Of a stretch of 64,000 bases of DNA, positions 1 through 8,485 are shown piece after piece; the stretch's first letter is position 1; every line of letters starts with the position of its first letter. The DNA comes from Pyrinomonadaceae bacterium (GTDB lineage Bacteria > Acidobacteriota > Blastocatellia > Pyrinomonadales > Pyrinomonadaceae), in assembly GCA_019694345.1 (NCBI GenBank), contig JAIBCA010000115.1:1-64000 (forward strand), in the 5' to 3' direction. The notes below the pieces were generated by a model, which saw nothing but the letters and a program-made list of their open reading frames with translations, was not told where the DNA came from and searched no databases. Made by a program: the position numbers and the translations under genes.

Positions 1-78
1 AACCTCCGGTCTTTTGACCTGAGCCGACACTCCCATAGCCAACGCAAGAGTGCAAAACAGCAATCGATAGAAACTCAT
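1..78 (-). CDS. Exported protein, 5' partial
   Basis: Only the first 26 codons lie in the window; the gene runs off the left edge. The reading frame begins at an ATG (positions 78-76) and encodes a typical signal peptide: Arg near the N terminus, a hydrophobic core (LLFCTLALAMG) and a likely cleavage after VSA before QVKRPEV. It starts 6 nt after the stop of the upstream M50 protease gene, so the two are probably co-transcribed. The mature part is out of view and no function can be assigned. Confidence 0.6.
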   Translation of the reverse strand, partial: MSFYRLLFCTLALAMGVSAQVKRPEV

Positions 79-84
79 ATGAAT

Positions 85-873
85 TCACTCTTCGAAACCA
101 GTAGCGGACGATCCGTTGCTCTTCGCGACCGCATAGATTCGCAGCCCTAACGAGATCATCACGACCGATATCGCTATCCAGATGATGACCCAAATAAATC
201 CCGGGATGCCGCTCGCCGCAGCCATATTTGCGGCGTCGTTCGATATGCTCGACCCAACGAGCGGGGCGTTGATGAAGAAGACCGTTTTGAGATCAAAGAG
301 GGAATTGAGCAAGCATTGTATCGCAAGGAAAGCAACCGCGAAATTCGCCGTCCTAACGTTGGCAAATTTACCCAAGGCCAGCAGGCCCAAGGTCAACGAA
401 ACGCCCGCGACGACGGTGAATAGAACACTTGAAAACGAAACGTTGAGCGACAGAAAATGAAATATCGGGCTCAGAATGGCAAAAACCAAGGTCATCACGC
501 CGACAAATATCCCTGATCCCACCAGCACCTTGTGCGGTGAGACCGACCTGCGGATCAAGAGCAGCATTATCACGCCAAAAACCGTCGTGCCCAAATATCC
601 CGCACTCGACGTCAGCATGGCACCAAACCAGCCCGACGGTGCCGAATAGACCGCTCCGCTGCCGTCCGAGGCGATCGTTAGGCTCTGCACCGAGCCGCCG
701 GTTAGGACGGCGATCAGGGCGTGGCTGCCCTCATGAATAAAGGTCACGAACAATCTGATCGGATAGACCAAGTAATCTGCGTATGGAATGAACCACAACG
801 CGATCGTGATAATTGTCGCGAGGATGAGTAGTACGACCTGCGGTTTGGCATCTTCGGCTAATTTGAATCCCAT
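85..873 (-). CDS. M50-type membrane metallopeptidase (M50B-like)
   Basis: 262-residue polytopic membrane protein. It carries the zinc-protease motif HEGSH (HExxH, residues 47-51) inside a hydrophobic segment, as in the intramembrane metalloprotease family M50 (site-2-protease-like, M50B branch). Further hydrophobic segments lie near residues 13-30, 84-107, 113-135, 140-165 and 220-248. The usual second metal-ligand motif (NPxD-like) is not obvious, so catalytic activity is inferred only from HExxH. The substrate is unknown. It sits 74 nt after moaC on the same strand and 6 nt before another exported-protein gene. It may share transcription with the molybdopterin genes without sharing their function. 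Confidence 0.75.
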   Translation of the reverse strand: MGFKLAEDAKPQVVLLILATIITIALWFIPYADYLVYPIRLFVTFIHEGSHALIAVLTGGSVQSLTIASDGSGAVYSAPSGWFGAMLTSSAGYLGTTVFGVIMLLLIRRSVSPHKVLVGSGIFVGVMTLVFAILSPIFHFLSLNVSFSSVLFTVVAGVSLTLGLLALGKFANVRTANFAVAFLAIQCLLNSLFDLKTVFFINAPLVGSSISNDAANMAAASGIPGFIWVIIWIAISVVMISLGLRIYAVAKSNGSSATGFEE

Positions 874-947
874 ATGAAAAAATACCTCTCTGCGGACTTA
901 TGACCGAATACGCTTATTGTAATCAAAAGTTCGACGGTTGTCGCCGT

Positions 948-1427
948 TTATTTGCTGACGGACGGCCGCTGATAGTCGCTCTTGCCGCCCGTTTTGCTCT
1001 CGAGTCGGATGTCGGTGATGACGATATCCTTTTGTACCGCCTTGCACATATCATAGATCGTTAGGGCGGCTATCGAGGCTGCGGTCAGTGCCTCCATTTC
1101 CACGCCGGTCTGGGCGGATGTTATGGCCTCGGCCTCAATTTTGATGCCGGTATCGCAAAACTCGGCGGCAATGTTCACCTTCGAAAGGTTGATCTGGTGA
1201 CACAGAGGTATCAACTCGGACGTGCGTTTCGCGGCCATTATGCCCGCAATGCGTGCTATCTCGAGCGGGTTGCCCTTTGGGTTTGTGTTTGAGCGCAGCT
1301 TCGCAAGCGTCTTTTCCGAAAGCATCACGCGGGCTGACGCTACGGCTCGCCGTACGGTTTCCTGCTTGCCCGAGACGTCGACCATCCTGATCTTTCCCGA
1401 TTCGTCAAAATGCGATAGTTCGCTCAT
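948..1427 (-). CDS. moaC: Cyclic pyranopterin monophosphate synthase MoaC
   Basis: 159 residues, the usual MoaC length. MoaC converts the 3',8-cyclo-GTP made by MoaA into cyclic pyranopterin monophosphate, the first stable intermediate of molybdenum cofactor synthesis, in the cytoplasm. Diagnostic segments are present: MVDVSGKQ near the N terminus, the SELIPLCHQINL block (about residues 69-80), and the C-terminal block with VEMEALTAASIAALTIYDMC and KAVQKD containing the catalytic lysine region. The ATG overlaps the stop of the upstream methyltransferase gene (ATGA, 4 nt), so translation is probably coupled in a moeA-methyltransferase-moaC operon. moaA, moaD and moaE are not in this window. 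Confidence 0.95.
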   Translation of the reverse strand: MSELSHFDESGKIRMVDVSGKQETVRRAVASARVMLSEKTLAKLRSNTNPKGNPLEIARIAGIMAAKRTSELIPLCHQINLSKVNIAAEFCDTGIKIEAEAITSAQTGVEMEALTAASIAALTIYDMCKAVQKDIVITDIRLESKTGGKSDYQRPSVSK

Positions 1428-2164
1428 AACTTTCTTGCCTCAAAGATCAAAGTGTTTCCGCCGAGAAGCACCTCGTCCGAATTCAGTTCGTCCGTCCAAC
1501 GCTCAGAGCGTCTGCCCTTGGACGAAAATTTCGAAACGAATCGGATTAGGAATGCCAGCGGCCAAAACGCCCAGGTATTCTTTTTTTTCTTGTCGCGGTA
1601 GGTCCCGACGATCTCAAACCCATACTTTTCGAGCAGAAATCTCAGTTCCGAATAGCCTATCGGGTTGACGTGCAGGGCAATCTCTTCCATGCTGGGAAAT
1701 TCGCGGCTGATCGCGTCAAGCGTGGGCCGCGAGAGCGGTTTGAAATGCGAGGTGTAGCCCGAAAATAGCCATTTCAAGCGTTCCTCGATGTTCATGATGT
1801 TCGGCACGGAAACGATCAGGCAGCCGTCCGAAACGGTCAAACGGGCAAATTCGGCGATGGCGTTCGAAGGGTTTTCGATGTGCTCGAGGCCTTCGACACA
1901 TACGACTGTACCAAAATCGCCGTCGTCGTACGGCAGGCGAGTGTCGAGATTGCCTGAGCGGATCTCGACGCCGTCGAGGCGAAATATCTCGGGGTAAAGG
2001 TCGCAGCAGGCCACGTCGAAACCCAGCCGTTTAAGGCGTTTAGCAAGAGCTCCCTCACCCGCCGGGACGTCGAGCAGGCGGCCCTTTGCACGGTCGGCGA
2101 GAATGCTCACGACGGTTTCGTGGATCGCCTCGTGTGCGAGTGCGGCTGGTTCGGTCATATTCAT
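1424..2164 (-). CDS. Class I SAM-dependent methyltransferase
   Basis: 246 residues from the ATG at 2164; an in-frame TTG precedes it directly. The Rossmann-fold SAM-binding motif I is visible as LLDVPAGEGALAKRL (about residues 31-45). It is followed by an acidic strand-2 end (CCDLYPE) and the motif LPYDDGDFGTVVCVEGLEHI, typical of Methyltransf_11-type enzymes. The C-terminal part contains a basic stretch (RDKKKKNTW) followed by a hydrophobic segment, which may help membrane association. The gene starts 4 nt after the moeA stop and overlaps moaC by 4 nt, so it belongs to that transcript. Its substrate is unknown and a molybdopterin role should not be assumed from position alone. Confidence 0.8.
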   Translation of the reverse strand: MNMTEPAALAHEAIHETVVSILADRAKGRLLDVPAGEGALAKRLKRLGFDVACCDLYPEIFRLDGVEIRSGNLDTRLPYDDGDFGTVVCVEGLEHIENPSNAIAEFARLTVSDGCLIVSVPNIMNIEERLKWLFSGYTSHFKPLSRPTLDAISREFPSMEEIALHVNPIGYSELRFLLEKYGFEIVGTYRDKKKKNTWAFWPLAFLIRFVSKFSSKGRRSERWTDELNSDEVLLGGNTLIFEARKL

Positions 2165-2168
2165 CAAA

Positions 2169-3362
2169 CTACAAAAATAGCACAGTCGAAACGTCGCCGG
2201 CCTCGTGCCTCTCGCCGGCCGCGATCACGATCAAAGCATCAGCACGCGAATAGCCGACAAAATCGGACGATCCCTGCCAACGTGTCGGGAAAGCGACAAG
2301 TCGGCCCTTTTCGTCGGTGGTGAGCGTCGCTGGAAGGTATGTGGCGCGTTCCTTTGCGGCCTTTGCCGGTTTGCCGAGCACAGCGTGCCCGGCTCGCAAA
2401 TACGGCATCGACGCCCCCTGCAGCCGCATCAAAGCCGGCCGCACGAACAGCTCGAACGTTACCGCCGCCGAGACCGGATTGCCTGGCAGCCCGAATATCA
2501 ACTTTTCGCCGAGCGTGGCAAAGACCGCCGGTTTACCGGGCTTGAGGCTGACCTTTTCAAAATGGATCGTCGCCCCCAGACGGCTCAAGGCCGGTTTGGT
2601 CAGGTCGTATTTACCGACCGAAACACCGCCGGTGATAATTAGCACGTCGGACGTCTCAAGTGCCTCCGAAATGCGGCCGGTCAGGCGTTCGAGGTTGTCG
2701 TCAGCTATGCGTAATTCACACGGCAAAGCTCCGCATTTCGCTGAAAGAGCCGACAGCATCGGGGCGTTCGAATTACGTATCTGGTCGATGCCGGGCGTTT
2801 CCTCGACCGGCACGATCTCGGTGCCGGTCGCCAGAATGCCGACGCTCGGACGCACAGACACGCTCACGCGGCTGCACCCGAACGCCGCGAGCGAGGGGAT
2901 CATCCGCTCGGTGACGCGATCGCCGACCGCGAAAACCTGTTCACCCGCCTTGATCTCAGAGCCCTTAAAGACGACATTTGCCGCGGGTTTGGTGATTTCC
3001 TTGATCGAGACGATGCCGTCCGTCTCGCTGGTCAGTTCGACCTTTTGCACGGCGGTCGCCCCGCTCGGCAGCGGAGCCCCGGTCATTATCCTGATCGCCT
3101 CGCCGCTCTTCATTTCGTGATGCCATCCGTGTCCGGCCGACGCCTCACCGACGAGCTTGAGCGTAACCGGCGCCGACAGCGTATCGTCGGCGACCACCGC
3201 GTAACCGTCCATCTGCGAACGGTCGAACGGCGGTAGATCCGTGTCCGCGGCGATATCATCCCGAAGAACACGGCCGACGCACTCGGCGAGGGGAACGCTC
3301 TCGCTTCCAAGGAGACGAACCTCGCGGTCGATCAGCTTTAGGGCTTCTGAAACGGTTATCAT
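2169..3362 (-). CDS. moeA: Molybdopterin molybdotransferase MoeA
   Basis: 397 residues, standard for MoeA. The enzyme inserts molybdate into adenylylated molybdopterin to give active molybdenum cofactor. Recognisable family blocks are FDRSQMDGYAVVADD near the N terminus, MTGAPLPSGATAVQ, VGILATGTEIV, the MoCF-binding stretch LIITGGVSVGKYD, and FGLPGNPVSAAVTFELFVRP. The C-terminal beta domain is complete. It is the first gene of the moeA-methyltransferase-moaC run; the following gene begins 4 nt after its stop. Confidence 0.95.
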   Translation of the reverse strand: MITVSEALKLIDREVRLLGSESVPLAECVGRVLRDDIAADTDLPPFDRSQMDGYAVVADDTLSAPVTLKLVGEASAGHGWHHEMKSGEAIRIMTGAPLPSGATAVQKVELTSETDGIVSIKEITKPAANVVFKGSEIKAGEQVFAVGDRVTERMIPSLAAFGCSRVSVSVRPSVGILATGTEIVPVEETPGIDQIRNSNAPMLSALSAKCGALPCELRIADDNLERLTGRISEALETSDVLIITGGVSVGKYDLTKPALSRLGATIHFEKVSLKPGKPAVFATLGEKLIFGLPGNPVSAAVTFELFVRPALMRLQGASMPYLRAGHAVLGKPAKAAKERATYLPATLTTDEKGRLVAFPTRWQGSSDFVGYSRADALIVIAAGERHEAGDVSTVLFL

Positions 3363-3418
3363 CTGAGATAAGTATACGTTACGGTCATGGAATTTCTGCC
3401 AGTTGTTACACCGGGTGA

Positions 3419-3619
3419 TCAGAAAGCGGCTATCAACTTTATTTCAGTACCGTACTCTTGATGAATGGTCCCGACGTATTTGTCCAATTCGATCTGGTTC
3501 TGTTTGGTCAGATCATCGTCCCTGACGGGTACATGGAGTTTTGCCGCCTGTTGGCAAAAGAACATTCCATACACGGTCTTTTCGATATTTGTCGGGTCCT
3601 TGGCAGAAAATCGGGCGAT
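3419..3619 (-). pseudogene. Small ORF or N-terminally truncated gene remnant
   Basis: Between moeA and the M24 peptidase gene, the minus strand has a 67-codon open frame bounded upstream by a TAG at 3622-3620 and ending in TGA at 3421-3419. From its first ATG (3565) it would give 48 residues. The translation looks protein-like (for example RDDDLTKQNQIELDKYVGTI), with balanced charged and hydrophobic residues. No start codon or ribosome site supports the upstream part (FSAKDPTNIEKTVYG). I do not recognise a family. It may be the 3' end of a decayed gene or a genuine small protein. This also accounts for most of the 3363-3684 gap, in which nothing else was seen. Confidence 0.35.
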
Positions 3620-3684
3620 CTACCTACTGAATAAAACCAGTTCCGGAATCTAACTTGAGCAAACCAAAGTGGCTACTGTATTCA

Positions 3685-5034
3685 CTATTTGATCAGATAA
3701 AATTCCGTTTGCCGCGGCCGAATGAACTTGAATCCGGACTTGGTCATCACGGCGTCGTCCTCAGCCATGATCGTGACTTTCTGGCCGTTCCATTCCGCGA
3801 TGTTGGTCGAGGTGTTGAGTTCGATCGATGTAAATGACCCGATTCGAAACCGATCTTCGTCACCACCCAGGCTTTTTCGGAAATCTATAGACGCACCAAG
3901 GCCGTGGCCTTGGGCCCCGATCGGATGCGAATATATCATTGCGTCGATGCCCTGTTTCTTGCATTCGGCCATTGTCTTATCGTAGAGTTCCGAGCCGGTC
4001 ATACCGGCCTGCCCAATGCTTAAGAGAATATCCTGCAACCGGTTCGTGTTCTTTAACGCTGTCTTCAATCCGGCCGGGGCATCTCTTTCACCGGATTTCA
4101 GGATATAGCCATGTTTTTGCCAATCGGTACTCAGCCCCATATAGATCAAACCAAAATCGACGTGGATCAGGTCGCCGCGTTCGAGAATCAGGGCCTCATC
4201 GGCCGTTTCAAGGAACTGCTGGGCAGCGCCTGTTGTTTGGGCCTCACGTTGGACTCTCAGGTCAGGTTGAAACCAGATATCGAGGCCAAGCTTATTGACC
4301 TGCTCCATCATCCACCAGCGAACGTCGCCGACGGTTGTTTTTCCGGGGTTGATAATTTCATTCGAGAATGCACGCCGAGTGATGACATCCGTGGCCAGCA
4401 CCGCCTTTTCGTAATGAACCAATTCATCTGCAACTCGGGTATCAAAATAGTCGGTCAACAGTCTAGTAGCGGGCACGAACTTCTTTTCATTTGCCGGGCC
4501 GAGAGTTTCGGCAAGAAACTTGTAACCATCGTACGTCAGGCCGTTTTGCTGTCCGCGACTGCCACCGTAGTTAAGTGCGATAGTCTTCGGCGATCGTTCA
4601 TCAACGATACGCCTAAGAGCCTGAGCTACATCCGCACGTGACGGATTAAGGACCTTGTAGTGCTTTTTTAATCGTTCCTCGAGGTAGCGTACGATCGCGA
4701 TCCGCTCGACACGTTCACCGCGGTCGATGAATATAAAGAAATCTCGCCTTCCGACCATGGGTATCGGCGGAACGAGGTACTCGGTTACCGGGTCCGGATG
4801 AAACTCCTCGTTGACGACGATCCACATCTCAATACCATGGCGTTTCATCATCGGAAGAAGCAGTCCACCGAGCCGCTTTTCGAGCCATTGCTCCCGAACA
4901 TCCATCTGTTCGCGTTGCGTCAATAACAACGGCATTTTCGGGATCGGGTCGTTAGATCGGTTTTGCGAACTGACGGCCGTGATCAGGATCAAGTGAGAAA
5001 TGGCGAACGAAATTATTAGCTTCCGTGTTGACAT
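3685..5034 (-). CDS. Secreted M24-family metallopeptidase (Xaa-Pro dipeptidase-like)
   Basis: 449 residues from the ATG at 5034; an in-frame TTG at 5046 would add four residues. The N terminus is a signal peptide ([20 protein letters not shown]), so the product is exported. The C-terminal half has the pita-bread fold metal ligands: Asp in IHVDFGLIY, Asp in LSTDWQ, His in [11 protein letters not shown], Glu in TSIELN (about 405) and Glu in IMAEDDAV (about 425). These are the M24 pattern D-D-H-E-E that binds two metal ions in aminopeptidase P and prolidase. It probably cleaves peptides with proline next to the bond in the periplasm. It is monocistronic by appearance and diverges from the acyl-CoA dehydrogenase gene. 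Confidence 0.85.
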   Translation of the reverse strand: MSTRKLIISFAISHLILITAVSSQNRSNDPIPKMPLLLTQREQMDVREQWLEKRLGGLLLPMMKRHGIEMWIVVNEEFHPDPVTEYLVPPIPMVGRRDFFIFIDRGERVERIAIVRYLEERLKKHYKVLNPSRADVAQALRRIVDERSPKTIALNYGGSRGQQNGLTYDGYKFLAETLGPANEKKFVPATRLLTDYFDTRVADELVHYEKAVLATDVITRRAFSNEIINPGKTTVGDVRWWMMEQVNKLGLDIWFQPDLRVQREAQTTGAAQQFLETADEALILERGDLIHVDFGLIYMGLSTDWQKHGYILKSGERDAPAGLKTALKNTNRLQDILLSIGQAGMTGSELYDKTMAECKKQGIDAMIYSHPIGAQGHGLGASIDFRKSLGGDEDRFRIGSFTSIELNTSTNIAEWNGQKVTIMAEDDAVMTKSGFKFIRPRQTEFYLIK

Positions 5035-5153
5035 ATATGAGGCCAAAGAATCAACGTGCTTTCGCGGAAATTTTTGCGAAATGTTAGACTTCTATTTAGG
5101 ATTTACGAGCGAAATTTTAGCACATTTCTAATAAGTGAGGACATAAGATTACC

Positions 5154-6368
5154 GTGATAGATTTTGAATTAACAGAGGACCACGAAGCACTGAAAGCCAC
5201 CGTCCGCGAGTTTTGCGCCGGCGAGGTTGCTCCGTATATCAAGGAATGGGACGAAAAGGCTCAGTTCGACCGTTCAGTTTTTGACAAGATGGCTGAGCTC
5301 GGCCTGCTCGGCGTATGCATTCCTGAGCAATACGGCGGTGCCGGGTTTGACTACATCTCGCTCGGCCTGGTCTGTGAAGAACTTGAGGCGTGCGATACGT
5401 TCCTGCGTGTGGCAATGTCAGTACACGTCGGACTCAACAGCCTGAGCGTATACAGTTGGGGCACCGAGGAGCAAAAGCAAAAATATCTCGTACCGCAGGC
5501 AAAGGGCGATAAGCTCGCCACCTTTGGCCTTACCGAGCCCAACGCGGGCTCGGACGTCATAGGTATGCGTTCGTATGCGAAACGTGACGGCGACGACTGG
5601 ATCCTGAACGGCGAAAAGATGTGGATCTCGCTGGCTGATGTCGCCGACCATTTCTTATTTTTCTGCTGGACCGACCCTGAAAAGCAAAAGGTGCGTGACC
5701 ATAGCGGTATCAGCTGTTTTATTGTTGAACGTACGATGCCCGGGTTTTCGAGCGGCACCATTCACGGCAAACTCGGCATTAAGGCCGGGAATACCGGTTA
5801 TTTCTCGCTGCAGGACGTCCGCGTGCCCGCCGCAAATATGCTCGGCCAGGAAGGAGAGGGCTTTAAGATCGCGATGTTCTCGCTCGAGAACGGCCGTTAC
5901 ACGGTCGCGTCGGGGGCGACCGGCGTTATCCGGGCTTCGCGTGACGCGTCGATCGCCTATGCCAATACCCGCGAGGTTCAGGGCCAGACGATCGCCAATT
6001 TCCAGTTAGTCAAGCAGAAGATCGCCAATATGGAGGCAGATTACCAGATGGCGCATTTGCTGTGGCTGAAATGCGGATGGCTTAAAAATGAAGGATTGCC
6101 GTCGGCCAAGGCCGCAAGCCTCGCTAAATGGCAAGCGACAGTGCGTTCTGAGACCGCAGCATCGGCTGCGATCGAGATCCACGGTGCCAATGGCTATACG
6201 AATGACTACCCGGTCGAGCGTTACCTGCGTAACTGTAAGGCCGCCGTGATCTACGAGGGAACACGCGACATCCATACGCTGATGCAAGCCGACTGGGCTC
6301 TCGGGCTTAAAAAGGAAAAGGTTGCCAGAGTGATCCTGCCACCGTATGCTGGTGCGGCGGGTGCCTAG
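5154..6368 (+). CDS. Acyl-CoA dehydrogenase family protein
   Basis: 404 residues starting at GTG, with a GAGG sequence about 13 nt upstream. It is an FAD-dependent alpha,beta-dehydrogenase of acyl-CoA thioesters. Visible family elements are the N-terminal helical domain (FELTEDHEALKATVREF), the FAD-binding motif FGLTEPNAGSDV, the middle beta domain with WISLADVADHFLFF, and the C-terminal helical domain. The last contains the probable catalytic base in VIYEGTRDIHTL (Glu at about 368, the position used by short-chain and glutaryl-type enzymes). Chain-length specificity cannot be read from the sequence. No electron-transfer flavoprotein or other beta-oxidation genes are adjacent. A strong hairpin terminator follows. 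Confidence 0.92.
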   Translation: MIDFELTEDHEALKATVREFCAGEVAPYIKEWDEKAQFDRSVFDKMAELGLLGVCIPEQYGGAGFDYISLGLVCEELEACDTFLRVAMSVHVGLNSLSVYSWGTEEQKQKYLVPQAKGDKLATFGLTEPNAGSDVIGMRSYAKRDGDDWILNGEKMWISLADVADHFLFFCWTDPEKQKVRDHSGISCFIVERTMPGFSSGTIHGKLGIKAGNTGYFSLQDVRVPAANMLGQEGEGFKIAMFSLENGRYTVASGATGVIRASRDASIAYANTREVQGQTIANFQLVKQKIANMEADYQMAHLLWLKCGWLKNEGLPSAKAASLAKWQATVRSETAASAAIEIHGANGYTNDYPVERYLRNCKAAVIYEGTRDIHTLMQADWALGLKKEKVARVILPPYAGAAGA

Positions 6369-6388
6369 ATCGAAAATACAAACGCAAA

Positions 6389-6419
6389 AATGGCCGCGAG
6401 CGTGGTGCTCGCGGCCATT
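6389..6419. terminator. Bidirectional hairpin terminator
   Basis: A perfect 13-bp inverted repeat (AATGGCCGCGAGC / GCTCGCGGCCATT) with a 5-nt loop lies between the convergent ends of the acyl-CoA dehydrogenase gene and the downstream minus-strand lipoprotein gene. A-rich sequence precedes it, which gives a U-rich tail for the minus-strand transcript. Confidence 0.8.
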
Positions 6420-6445
6420 GTGATTATAGGTCGTTTTGATACGAA

Positions 6446-7057
6446 CTACATTTTCTTGACGCTGTTCATCAGAGCCATTGTTTCCTTTTCATATTTTTGG
6501 AGGGCGTCTTTGGTTGCGTAAACGTTTACCAGAACCGGCTTTTTAGGGCCTTTGATAACGGTCAGGTTCCATGCGACGTCAACGCCTTCGTTCTTAGCCG
6601 TGCCGGACATGCCTCTGGCATCCATACCGTCCACTTTTGTTTCGGAACCCGGATTGTCGATCTTGACGTTCTTCAGATAGCTGTCAAGCTCGGCGGCCGC
6701 ACCTTTGATAGCGGCTTCATAATCGCCGTCCTCAGGCACTGAGAAACGAAAATCGATCTCGCCGTCCGCATTGGTGATGACCGTGTCTTCGCCTTCTTTC
6801 TTGAAGTTCCAGCCTTTCGGTGCAGTGACCTGAATTCCAGCTTCTTCAATTTTGATGAGTTGTCCGTCGGTTGCCGGGGCGGCGGCGGTGTTCGATGCCG
6901 TGTTCGTCGCGGTGTTGGCCGCGGTATTCGATGCCGTATTGGTATTTGCCGGCTTGTTAGCGGCAGTGTTGGTAATATTGGCAGCAGGAGCTCCGCATGC
7001 CGTAAAGGCGGCTGCGGCAGCAGCAACGCCAAGTGTCAAAATGATCTTGTTCGTCAT
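6446..7057 (-). CDS. Putative lipoprotein with Asn/Thr/Ala-rich linker
   Basis: 203 residues from the ATG at 7057; a GAGAGGA sequence lies about 14 nt upstream and an in-frame TTG lies at 7078. The signal peptide ends in a lipobox, AFTAC, with the lipidated Cys at about 21. A low-complexity linker of N, T, A and P (about residues 24-63, near-repeats of NTA and SNTA) tethers a globular domain of about 140 residues. That domain begins at LIKIEEAGIQVTAPKGWNF and resembles small PsbP/DUF1795-like folds that start with 'APKGW'. The resemblance is by eye only. It is probably an envelope lipoprotein; its function is unknown. The next lipoprotein downstream of 7225 shares the linker style. Confidence 0.75.
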   Translation of the reverse strand: MTNKIILTLGVAAAAAAFTACGAPAANITNTAANKPANTNTASNTAANTATNTASNTAAAPATDGQLIKIEEAGIQVTAPKGWNFKKEGEDTVITNADGEIDFRFSVPEDGDYEAAIKGAAAELDSYLKNVKIDNPGSETKVDGMDARGMSGTAKNEGVDVAWNLTVIKGPKKPVLVNVYATKDALQKYEKETMALMNSVKKM

Positions 7058-7175
7058 ATTAAATCGTAATCCTCTCAAAGATTTTTGTAAAAATGGCCCA
7101 CCGCGGTTTAAGACGGTTGACCAACGTCAAGATGCTATCATTTTGGTAATAAAATGCAAGCTAATAGAACGAGAA

Positions 7176-7199
7176 AGCCCGCCGATGAACCGGCGGGCT
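7176..7199 (-). terminator. Hairpin terminator of the 7225-7788 lipoprotein gene
   Basis: A perfect 9-bp stem (AGCCCGCCG / CGGCGGGCT, 6-nt loop) lies 26 nt past the stop codon. In the minus-strand transcript it is followed by a short pyrimidine-rich run. Confidence 0.7.
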
Positions 7200-7224
7200 C
7201 TTAGTCCTACAAACCCTCGTCGGC

Positions 7225-7788
7225 CTATTTTCCGGCCGGTGAACTTTGCTTTACGTTGTCGATATCCGGACTGCCGCCGGTAAACTTCCATGCTCCGTTT
7301 TCCTTAATGAATGAAAATGCAGTCCACTTGATATAGGCACCGCCCTTTAGCTCGGCCACAGCCTTGTCTCCCTCGATCCTTTCATTGCGAACCTCAACCG
7401 GCTTTTCCGGGATCGTATCGTATTGAGCGAGGTAAGCGGCCATCCCGGTTTTCTTTTCTGCCTTCATATCGTCTTGGACAGACTTGATGAACGCGGCCGA
7501 AAGTACCGCCTGCAGAGCAGCGTCATCCTTTTTCTTCAATGCATCATAATAGGCATGCACTACCGGTGTGATCGTCGGAGCCGCATTTTCAGTCGCAGCC
7601 TCGGGCTTTGTCGTGGTAGCAACGGCGCTGTCGACATTGGTAGGGGCTGTCACGGTGTTGGAGACGTTGGCGGTATTGACTGCGTTGGTTTTGGCAGAGT
7701 TGCCGGCGTTGTTTGCGGGTGAACTGCCGCACGCCGATGCGAACAGGGAAAGTCCGATGATCGAAAAAAGTATTCTGAAATATCGCAT
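7225..7788 (-). CDS. Putative lipoprotein with C-terminal NTF2-like domain
   Basis: 187 residues from the ATG at 7788. The frame stays open upstream, but that part is a run of F/I/L codons overlapping the divergent promoter region. Signal peptide with lipobox LFASAC, Cys at about 20. A linker rich in N, A, T and V (about residues 23-72) is followed by a roughly 110-residue domain starting VVHAYYDALKKKDDAALQAV and ending in a strand pair with WKFTGG. This helix-then-sheet pattern is that of NTF2-like/DUF4878-type domains. It is probably anchored in the envelope. No enzymatic motif is seen. It lies divergent to the CYTH-like gene with only 58 nt between the starts. Confidence 0.75.
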   Translation of the reverse strand: MRYFRILFSIIGLSLFASACGSSPANNAGNSAKTNAVNTANVSNTVTAPTNVDSAVATTTKPEAATENAAPTITPVVHAYYDALKKKDDAALQAVLSAAFIKSVQDDMKAEKKTGMAAYLAQYDTIPEKPVEVRNERIEGDKAVAELKGGAYIKWTAFSFIKENGAWKFTGGSPDIDNVKQSSPAGK

Positions 7789-7827
7789 AATAAATAAAAA
7801 TGACCACTTCCGGATCAAAAGCAAGAG

Positions 7828-7833
7828 TATAAT
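7828..7833 (+). promoter_or_regulatory. Candidate -10 box for the CYTH-like gene
   Basis: A consensus TATAAT lies 13 nt upstream of the ATG at 7847, which would give a nearly leaderless message. No good -35 match is visible at 17 nt, so the call is tentative. Confidence 0.3.
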
Positions 7834-7846
7834 AAATTTAATAAAA

Positions 7847-8407
7847 ATGAACAAAACTGCCCAACTTGAGCTGCATAGGATCTACCTTATCGACGCTCTG
7901 CCCGAGCCACTGACACGAGCGAGCAGTCACCTTCAGATCTACGACAACTACATCCCGGGAACACGGCTTCGCACTCGGTCGATTCGCGATCCATATTCGA
8001 AAGCTTGGACCTACATCCTGCAACAGCGTCTTCGCACAGACGATGATCCGCCAGGCGTTAACAGACTCGCCGAAATGCACCTCAACGAAAAAGAGATCCA
8101 ACTTCTTACGCCGCATCACGGCCGCGAGATCCGCAAGAACCGCTACTTTCACGAATTTGACCGGCATTTGTTCGCTTTTGACGTATATCTCGGCCGGCTG
8201 TGGGGACTGAATACCGTCCGCATCGATTTTGCAACGACCGAAGAGATGAGGCAATTCGAACAGCCGCCGTTTGCCGTCTTCGAGATCACTGGAAATGAGT
8301 TCTTTGAGGGCAGCGATCTTGTCACAAGGACATTTGCTGATATCCAAGACGAGGTCGCCAGATTAGGGGCGATACTCGCGAGTTTTACCGAGAGTCCGGA
8401 CGAATAA
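7847..8407 (+). CDS. CYTH-like domain protein
   Basis: 186 residues from the ATG at 7847. The open frame extends far upstream, but that part is antisense to the lipoprotein gene. The protein resembles the CYTH (CyaB/thiamine triphosphatase) fold: an N-terminal strand (LELHRIYLIDALPEP), a paired strand with RTRSIRD, the central RYFHEFDRHLFAFDVYLG pattern, LNTVRIDFATTEEMRQF, and the terminal FEITGNEFF typical of CYTH 'EVTGD' ends. The usual N-terminal ExExK triphosphate motif is not intact, so phosphohydrolase activity is uncertain. The assignment rests on pattern recognition, mainly in the C-terminal half. A hairpin terminator follows. Confidence 0.6.
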   Translation: MNKTAQLELHRIYLIDALPEPLTRASSHLQIYDNYIPGTRLRTRSIRDPYSKAWTYILQQRLRTDDDPPGVNRLAEMHLNEKEIQLLTPHHGREIRKNRYFHEFDRHLFAFDVYLGRLWGLNTVRIDFATTEEMRQFEQPPFAVFEITGNEFFEGSDLVTRTFADIQDEVARLGAILASFTESPDE

Positions 8408-8426
8408 GATAAGAATCAAAATAAAA

Positions 8427-8461
8427 AATGGCCGCTTCCGGCGATGATCGGGGCGGCCATT
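8427..8461. terminator. Bidirectional hairpin terminator
   Basis: A 9-bp perfect stem (AATGGCCGC / GCGGCCATT) with a 17-nt loop lies between convergent genes, preceded on the plus strand by an A-rich run. The stem sequence is the same as the outer part of the terminator at 6389-6419. Confidence 0.7.
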
Positions 8462-8485
8462 GTCCAAGTGAGATCCGGCGGTTGC

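Noticed and set aside
2317-3120. 267-codon open frame antisense to moeA
   Set aside because: It is a mirror of moeA codon usage, has no family resemblance and overlaps a certain gene completely.
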